The position numbers were made by a program, and so were the translations under genes. A stretch of DNA of 64,000 nt. Origin: Curtobacterium sp. TC1 (GTDB taxonomy: Bacteria > Actinomycetota > Actinomycetes > Actinomycetales > Microbacteriaceae). The notes under the pieces were generated by a model that ran no database searches, had not been told where the DNA came from, and saw only the letters and a list, made by a program, of their open reading frames with translations. The stretch covers positions 62,001-126,000 of the forward strand of contig NZ_CP081964.1 in the NCBI RefSeq assembly GCF_019844075.1, written 5' to 3'. Of this stretch, positions 58,896-64,000 are shown piece by piece; within the stretch, counting starts at the first letter, position 1; every line of letters begins with the position of its first letter.

Positions 58896-59692
58896 TTGTC
58901 GTTGTCCTTCAGCCATGCGAGCGACTCGGTGATGCCCTCGAAGACGTCGCCCGAGTAGGCGTCGAACTCGACGACGCGGATGGCCTGCGGTGCCGCGGCG
59001 AGGATGCCCGTCACGTTCACATCGCCCTGACCGGCGGGGGTCTGGTTCTCGAACGCGCGCTGGAGCGCCTCGGGCACGACGAGCGCGCTCTCGGACGAGG
59101 GCAGCGCGGTGAGGATGTCACCGTCGACCTTGCCGTCCTTGACGTGGATGGCGACGACGCGGTCGCCGAGCGCCTTCAGCACGGCGGGGGCGTCGGCGCC
59201 GCCGACGGTGGCCCAGAAGGTGTCGAGCTCGAGCACCGTCTCCGGGCTGATCTGCGACACGAAGTGGTCGTAGACCGTGCGGCCGTCGACCTTGTTCGTG
59301 AACTCCCACTGGTGGTTGTGGTACCCGAACTGCAGGCCGCGCGAGGCTGCCTCGGCGGTCAGGACGTTGACGCGCTCGGCGATCTTCGCGACGTCGTCGG
59401 CGGTCTGCCAGCGGTCGGTCGGGATGAACGGGTCGATGACCGTCTGGATGCCGAGGCGCTCCGCGGCGTCCCAGATCGGGGCGGTGTCCTCGGCGTCGAT
59501 CACGGCGACGTGGCCGGACGGCGCCTTGAGGCCGGTCGCGGCGAAGGCGCGCTCGAGGTCAGCGGCACGCTCGACGAACGCGTAGGGCTCGACGTTCTCG
59601 TACCCGATCTCGGCGACGCGGGCGATGGCCTTGTCGAGGTCTTCGGCGATGGCGTCTCGCAGCGAGTACAGCTGCACGGAAGTGGTGGGCAT
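58892..59692 (-). CDS. Sugar phosphate isomerase/epimerase (TIM barrel)
   Basis: The 266-residue protein has the AP-endonuclease-2-like barrel with the metal residues in 'GYENVEPYAF', 'GLQFGYHNHQWEF', 'TVLELDTFWATVGG' and 'VVAIHVKDGK'. Such proteins are keto-isomerases or epimerases of sugars or inositols and are often paired with a Gfo/Idh dehydrogenase, as here. ATG 59692 follows AAGGAG. The substrate is not known. Confidence 0.88.
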   Translation of the reverse strand: MPTTSVQLYSLRDAIAEDLDKAIARVAEIGYENVEPYAFVERAADLERAFAATGLKAPSGHVAVIDAEDTAPIWDAAERLGIQTVIDPFIPTDRWQTADDVAKIAERVNVLTAEAASRGLQFGYHNHQWEFTNKVDGRTVYDHFVSQISPETVLELDTFWATVGGADAPAVLKALGDRVVAIHVKDGKVDGDILTALPSSESALVVPEALQRAFENQTPAGQGDVNVTGILAAAPQAIRVVEFDAYSGDVFEGITESLAWLKDNDK

Positions 59693-59852
59693 TGCAGAGG
59701 CTCCTTCGGTCCTGTCTGGGTGTCGCGACAACCAGGTGTCGCAGTCCGTCGAGGAGCGATGCTCCGCGGCGAGATCGATGATGACGCTACCCCAAAAACC
59801 ACCCGGTGTGTAGTTTTGCGGCGGCCGGTGACACGGCCCCCGGGTGGAACGA

Positions 59853-59890
59853 CCGAGCCCGTGACGTCGTCGTGGACGTCACGGGCTCGG
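59853..59890. other. Strong orphan hairpin in a divergent promoter region
   Basis: A perfect 16-bp stem (59853-59868, CCGAGCCCGTGACGTC, with 59875-59890) has a 6-base loop. It stands in the 320-base region between two divergent genes, where a terminator is not expected. It may end a small transcript, act as a leader structure of the esterase mRNA, or be a protein site. Nothing else was recognised in this gap. Confidence 0.6.
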
Positions 59891-60012
59891 CCATCGCGCA
59901 GGATCCCGACGGGATCGCACGTCGTGGCCGCGTCCGCTACGCCGGGTTCGTCGGGTCCGGTCGCGGAACCGACCCCGCGATCGGGTCAGCGACCCTCGGT
60001 AGCGTGGACGCC

Positions 60013-61335
60013 ATGCTCGACGCGACCCCAGCCCCCTTCGACACCCCGGCCGGGCGCATCATCGGCACCGTCGACGGCGACGTGATCCGCGTGCTCGGGA
60101 TCCCGTACGCGCGGGCCGACCGGTTCGCGCCGCCGGAGCCGATGCCGCCCTTCGCCAGCGAGCTGCACGCCTCCACGCCGTCGCCCGTGGCGCCGCAGCC
60201 GCACGCGCAGTTCGTCGACCAGCTGCTGGGCGAGGTCGAGGACATCACCGTCGACGAGCACTGCCAGCGCCTGTCCGTCACGCTGCCCGCCGACGTGGCA
60301 CCGGACGAGCACCTGCCTGTCATGGTCTGGATCCACGGCGGCTCGTACGTCATCGGCGGCGGTGACCTGCCGATCTACGACGCCCGCGACCTCGTGACCG
60401 AGCAGCGGGTGATCGTCGTGTCGGTGACCTTCCGGCTCGGGGTGCTCGGGTTCCTGGGCGACGGGGACGCGATCCCGGCGAACCTCGGCCTGCTCGACCT
60501 GATCGAGTCGCTCCGCTGGGTGCGGGCGAACATCGCCGCGTTCGGTGGCGACCCCGACCTGGTGACCGTGTTCGGGCAGTCCGCCGGCGGTGACGCAGCT
60601 GCTCACCTGATGATCAGCGAGGGGGCTACCGGCCTGTTCCGCCGTGCGATCATCCAGAGCGCACCGCTCGGGTTGTCCCGTCGCCGATCCCGGATGAACC
60701 GCGCGATGGTCCGGGCGGTCGGCACGGTGCACGCCGACACCCCGCTCGACGACCTGCTCGAACGGCAGGCCCTCGGCACCCGGGCCGCAGCGCCGTACGG
60801 CCTGGCGGGCGGGATGCCGTTCGGCACCCAGTACGGCTTCGCCCCGTTGCCCGCCGAACGCGACCTCGACGCGGCCTGGAGTCGAGTCGCACCCGACGTC
60901 GACGTCCTGGTCGGTTCGGCGACGGACGAGACCGGCATGTACGTGCCGCTGATCCCCGGTCTGTCGCGGGTCGCGCGGTCCCGGATCCTGCGCCCGGCGC
61001 TCCGTTGGTGGGTGGTCCGTCCGCTCTCCGACGTCATCTACGGCCGCGACGTCCGGCGCTTCACCGCGCGGCACCGTCGAGCCGGTGGGCGGGCGACGTC
61101 CTACCGACTCGTGCGCGGCGTGACGACCGCGCCGACCGGTGCCGTGCACATGAGCGACCTGCCGCTGCTGCTCGGTGGCCGCGAGGCCTGGGCCGGCACC
61201 CGCTTCGTGCCCGAGCGCGACTGGCCCGAGGTCGAGCGGCGCGGCCGGGCCTTCCGCGCGATCTGGGCGGAGTTCGCCCGGACCGGCGTCGTGCGGGCTC
61301 CGGACGACGAGACGCTGACGTTCGACCGGGACTGA
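60013..61335 (+). CDS. Type-B carboxylesterase
   Basis: The 440-residue enzyme has the family order: 'VMVWIHGGSYVIGGG' with the oxyanion glycines, nucleophile Ser190 in FGQSAGG, and a His in 'TGAVHMSDLPLLLG' as part of the triad. It hydrolyses esters of short to medium acids; the substrate is unknown. It has no signal peptide, so it acts in the cytoplasm. A TetR gene follows, which may control it. Confidence 0.9.
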   Translation: MLDATPAPFDTPAGRIIGTVDGDVIRVLGIPYARADRFAPPEPMPPFASELHASTPSPVAPQPHAQFVDQLLGEVEDITVDEHCQRLSVTLPADVAPDEHLPVMVWIHGGSYVIGGGDLPIYDARDLVTEQRVIVVSVTFRLGVLGFLGDGDAIPANLGLLDLIESLRWVRANIAAFGGDPDLVTVFGQSAGGDAAAHLMISEGATGLFRRAIIQSAPLGLSRRRSRMNRAMVRAVGTVHADTPLDDLLERQALGTRAAAPYGLAGGMPFGTQYGFAPLPAERDLDAAWSRVAPDVDVLVGSATDETGMYVPLIPGLSRVARSRILRPALRWWVVRPLSDVIYGRDVRRFTARHRRAGGRATSYRLVRGVTTAPTGAVHMSDLPLLLGGREAWAGTRFVPERDWPEVERRGRAFRAIWAEFARTGVVRAPDDETLTFDRD

Positions 61336-61357
61336 CGTCCGACCGGGACTGACGTCC
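61324..61357. repeat. 17-bp tandem duplication at the esterase stop codon
   Basis: GACCGGGACTGACGTCC occurs twice in a row (61324-61340, 61341-61357) with the start of a third copy. The first unit contains the stop codon. Confidence 0.85.
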
Positions 61358-61433
61358 GACCGGCGCTGTCCCGGGCTCGCGCCCCCTGAACTGGCGGTCG
61401 CGTGGTCGCCGCCGGGACCGGACAATCGTCTCC

Positions 61434-62024
61434 ATGTCCACGCCCGACGCCGAGCTCCGTGCACGCATCGTGTCCGGTGCGATCGAGGCGTACCGCGCGA
61501 CGGATTTCCACCGGGTCGGTCCGGACGAGGTCGCCGAGCACACCGGTGTCCCGGTCGCCGCGGTCAGCCACGCGTTCCCGATGTGGGAACTGCTCGTCGT
61601 CGCGGTCATCGACCGGTGGAACAACGGCAGCCGACTCGTGCTGTGGCCGATCGCCGAACGGGAGGGTGCCGTCGCGTACCTCCGGGCCCGGCTCGAGGCC
61701 GGCATCACGGACCCCGCCCTCGTCCGGCTCCGGATCGCCGTGCTCAGCGCCGCGTCGAACCCCGATCACCCCGCCGCCGGGTGGTTCCGCACCCAGTACA
61801 CCCGCGCGTTCGAGGACCTCACCCTCGCTCTGGTCCGTGATGTCGTCGCTGCGCGCGAACCGCGTGGCGCCTCGCCCCGGCACGCCGCCGAGCAGCTCCT
61901 GGCGCTGTACGAGGGGCTGCAGCTGCAGGCGATGGTCCGCGACGACGCCGAGCCGCTGAGCGGCTTCGACCGCGCCGTCGCCCGGATGCGCGTCGGTTGG
62001 ACGGCAACGCGCGTCGACGCCTGA
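61434..62024 (+). CDS. TetR-family regulator
   Basis: The 196-residue protein has a divergent N-terminal helix-turn-helix ('HRVGPDEVAEHTGVPVAAVSHAFPMWELLVVAV') and a helical C-domain ('LRARLEAGITDPALVRLRIAVLSAASNPDHPAAGWF'). It lies after the esterase on the same strand. No operator was recognised. Confidence 0.78.
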   Translation: MSTPDAELRARIVSGAIEAYRATDFHRVGPDEVAEHTGVPVAAVSHAFPMWELLVVAVIDRWNNGSRLVLWPIAEREGAVAYLRARLEAGITDPALVRLRIAVLSAASNPDHPAAGWFRTQYTRAFEDLTLALVRDVVAAREPRGASPRHAAEQLLALYEGLQLQAMVRDDAEPLSGFDRAVARMRVGWTATRVDA

Positions 62025-62101
62025 CGACGCGGTCCGGGGCACGGACGGGAGGCACGGCGCGGCTTGCGTGCGTCGGCTCGCCCACCTGGCATGGTCGGCC
62101 C

Positions 62102-62539
62102 ATGGAGTACACCGACTACGACACCCGGCTCGCCGCGTACGGCGTGATCACGGATGGTGACCGTGTGCTCCTGGCGAAGCTGCGCTTCCCCGAGGCCGGC
62201 ACGTGGACGCTCCCTGGCGGTGGCGTCGAGTTCGACGAGACCGTCGAGCAGGCCGTCGTGCGCGAGGTCCGCGAGGAGACCGGGTACGAGTCCCAGGTCG
62301 GCGCCCTGCTGGGTGTCCGGCACCACGTCGTCCCCGCCGAGCGTCGGATCCACGCCAACGGGCGCCCGATGAAGGCCGTGCAGGTCGTCTTCCGCGCGAC
62401 GGTCGTCGGCGGTGCGCTGCGCGACGAGGTCGACGGATCGACGGACGAGTCGCGGTGGCTGCCCATCGCCGAGCTCCCGCACCACCGGCACGGGCTGCTC
62501 GTGCCCGTCGCGCTGGCGTGGGCGGGCGCGCTCACCTGA
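62102..62539 (+). CDS. NUDIX hydrolase
   Basis: The 145-residue protein has the complete Nudix box, G-x5-E-x7-REVREETGY, at about residues 40-62, which binds Mg and the pyrophosphate. It opens with 'YGVITDGDRVLLAKLRF'. It resembles MutT-like or house-cleaning enzymes. The substrate is unknown. It is convergent with the VOC gene. Confidence 0.92.
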   Translation: MEYTDYDTRLAAYGVITDGDRVLLAKLRFPEAGTWTLPGGGVEFDETVEQAVVREVREETGYESQVGALLGVRHHVVPAERRIHANGRPMKAVQVVFRATVVGGALRDEVDGSTDESRWLPIAELPHHRHGLLVPVALAWAGALT

Positions 62540-62551
62540 TGACGTGGTCCG

Positions 62552-62920
62552 TCACTCGGCGACGACGCTGAGGACGTTGCCCGACGGGTCCGTGAACCAG
62601 GCGATGAGCGGTCCGCCCCGGCGGTTCACGCCCTTCTCGTCGGTCATGCCCTCGTAGTGCAGGAACGTGACGCCCTTCGCGACGAGCTCGTCCACCGCGG
62701 CGTCGACGTCCGGCACCGGGAAGTTCAGCACCGTGAAGGCTGCCGGTTCGTGTGCGGGGCCCTTCGGGTAGACGAGGACGCCGTGGCCGTCGCCGAGCTG
62801 CAGGAAGAGCATGCCGTGGTCCTCGGTGACCTCGACCCCCAGGACGTCCTGGTAGAACGCCTTCGCCTCGGGGACATCGCGCACCGAGAACCCGCTGAAC
62901 GCCTTCGTCGCATCGACCAT
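62552..62920 (-). CDS. VOC/glyoxalase-like protein
   Basis: The 122-residue protein has the two beta-alpha-beta-beta-beta modules of the vicinal oxygen chelate fold: '[23 protein letters not shown]', '[24 protein letters not shown]' and the closing '[13 protein letters not shown]'. Most members bind a metal or small compound; the ligand is not clear here. Confidence 0.88.
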   Translation of the reverse strand: MVDATKAFSGFSVRDVPEAKAFYQDVLGVEVTEDHGMLFLQLGDGHGVLVYPKGPAHEPAAFTVLNFPVPDVDAAVDELVAKGVTFLHYEGMTDEKGVNRRGGPLIAWFTDPSGNVLSVVAE

Positions 62921-62974
62921 GCGGCCAGTGAACCACCGCGGTCCGGTGTCGGCGCGCTCTGCCAGGATGGGGCC

Positions 62975-63613
62975 GTGAGCCACGGGGACAGCAGCGTCGA
63001 CGAAGCCGTCGAGCGTGCGGTCGAGCTGGCCGCGGCGGGACCGCGGGCGGTGCTCGGCATCGCGGGAGCTCCCGGCGCGGGCAAGTCGACCCTGGCCCGA
63101 CGCGTGGTCACCGCAGTCGACGAGCGACTCGGGGCCGGCACGGCGGTCCAGGTGCCGATGGACGGCTTCCACCTGTCGAACGCAGCGCTCGACGCCCTCG
63201 GCCGACATGACCGCAAGGGCGCCGTCGACACGTTCGACGCCGACGGCTACGTCGCCCTGGTCGGACGACTCGTCTCCGCCGACACCACCGTGTGGGCGCC
63301 CGACTTCGACCGCCGCATCGACGAGCCCGTCGCGGGCAGCATCGCCGTCCCGCCGACCGCCCGGCTCGTGGTCTCCGAGGGGAACTACCTGCTCGACGAC
63401 ACCGAACCGTGGGCATCGCTCGGCGACCTGTTCACCGAGACCTGGTTCTGTGCCGTCGACGACGGGGTGCGGGTCGACCGCCTGGTCGGTCGCCACATGC
63501 GCCACGGACGCGACCACGAGGCCGCGCGCGCCTGGGCGGTGGAGGTCGACGGCGTGAACGCGGCGAGGGTCGCACCCACGGTGATCCGTGCCTCCAGGAC
63601 GGTGCGGACGTGA
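62975..63613 (+). CDS. P-loop nucleoside/sugar kinase family protein
   Basis: The 212-residue protein is like uridine/pantothenate kinase-type P-loop enzymes. Walker A is GAPGAGKST (31-39), followed by '[18 protein letters not shown]' and '[15 protein letters not shown]', then '[17 protein letters not shown]' and '[11 protein letters not shown]'. This group includes fructose-transport kinase FrcK and other sugar kinases. The phosphate acceptor is unknown. The start is GTG 62975. Confidence 0.85.
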   Translation: MSHGDSSVDEAVERAVELAAAGPRAVLGIAGAPGAGKSTLARRVVTAVDERLGAGTAVQVPMDGFHLSNAALDALGRHDRKGAVDTFDADGYVALVGRLVSADTTVWAPDFDRRIDEPVAGSIAVPPTARLVVSEGNYLLDDTEPWASLGDLFTETWFCAVDDGVRVDRLVGRHMRHGRDHEAARAWAVEVDGVNAARVAPTVIRASRTVRT

Positions 63614-63650
63614 CCAGCAGACCGACGCGACACCGATCGAAGGAGCGACC

Positions 63651-64000
63651 ATGACCATCGCCATCACCGGAGCGACCGGCAACATCGGGGGCGCCGTCGC
63701 ACGCGCGCTCGCCGCGGACGGTGTGCCGTTCCGGATGATCGTGCGTGACGCGTCGCGCGCCCCGGAGCTGCCCGGCACCGAGGTCGCGGTCGCGACGTTC
63801 GCCGACGCCGAGGCCAGCCGGGCGGCGCTCGAGGGGGTCGACGTGCTCCTGATGGTCTCGGGGGCCGAGGCCGAGGACCGGCTCGACCAGCACCGCACCT
63901 TCGTCGCGGCGGCTGCCGCGGCCGGCGTCCGGCACGTCGTCTACACCTCGTTCCTCGGCGCGGCCGAGGACGCGACCTTCACGCTCGGGCGCGACCACTG
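63651..64000 (+). CDS. NmrA-like NAD(P)-binding protein, 3' end outside window
   Basis: The first 116 residues are seen: the Rossmann motif GATGNIGG at the start and '[16 protein letters not shown]', '[23 protein letters not shown]' and '[13 protein letters not shown]', typical of NmrA/quinone oxidoreductase-2 type atypical SDRs. AAGGAG precedes ATG 63651. The frame is open at the window end. Confidence 0.85.
   Translation, partial: MTIAITGATGNIGGAVARALAADGVPFRMIVRDASRAPELPGTEVAVATFADAEASRAALEGVDVLLMVSGAEAEDRLDQHRTFVAAAAAAGVRHVVYTSFLGAAEDATFTLGRDH

Overview
The window is very G+C-rich with closely packed genes, GTG/TTG starts and actinobacterial families (GAF-ANTAR regulators, MobF-type relaxase remnant, PepE, a copper amine oxidase of the Arthrobacter kind). 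It fits a member of the Microbacteriaceae; Curtobacterium is my best guess (inference from gene content and style, not from a marker gene). No rRNA, tRNA or CRISPR array was recognised.

Positions 1 to about 31,400 are an accessory region. It opens with the 3' part of an RHS/YD-repeat gene with a hydrophobic Gly/Ala-rich tip and an overlapping two-helix membrane protein that could be its immunity protein. It continues with a tyrosine recombinase and a degenerate recombinase-like partner, a NERD protein, a Fic enzyme, a relaxase fragment, a CynX-like MFS exporter with a GntR regulator, and a Tet(X)-like flavin monooxygenase divergent from a TetR with twin operators. From 14.5 to 28 kb lies a mosaic of small minus-strand genes, GAF-ANTAR regulators (one frameshifted, one a remnant), a broken resolvase, an AraC regulator, CsbD, and an intact serine resolvase with what looks like its own res site. 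The island ends with an A+T-richer two-gene ATPase/TOPRIM (DUF4435) operon resembling the PARIS anti-phage system (29.3-31.35 kb).

From 31.4 kb on the layout is chromosomal catabolism. (a) Peptidase E and an IclR regulator diverge from an OPT transporter, AroM, an Asp/Glu/hydantoin-racemase-like protein and DUF1177: probably uptake and processing of a small peptide or unusual amino-acid compound. (b) A GntR regulator with a palindromic operator precedes a TIM-barrel isomerase/decarboxylase, a 3-hydroxyacid dehydrogenase, an SDR, an ACS-type MFS importer, a fused dihydroxyacetone/erythrulose kinase and a TIM-like isomerase: a complete import-oxidise-(decarboxylate)-phosphorylate-isomerise route for a sugar acid. 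(c) A two-component system, an epoxide hydrolase, small membrane proteins and an SDR follow. (d) Two APC permeases, an IclR regulator, a copper amine oxidase and a His/Met-rich membrane protein form an amine-use locus. (e) A second copy of the small-protein plus MarR cassette seen at 17 kb lies at 56.3-57.0 kb. (f) A TetR gene, a Gfo/Idh dehydrogenase with a sugar isomerase, an esterase, another TetR, NUDIX, VOC, a P-loop kinase and the start of an NmrA-like gene close the window.

Gene starts were chosen from Shine-Dalgarno spacing and overlap with the upstream gene; where several are possible this is stated. Residue numbers refer to the start given.
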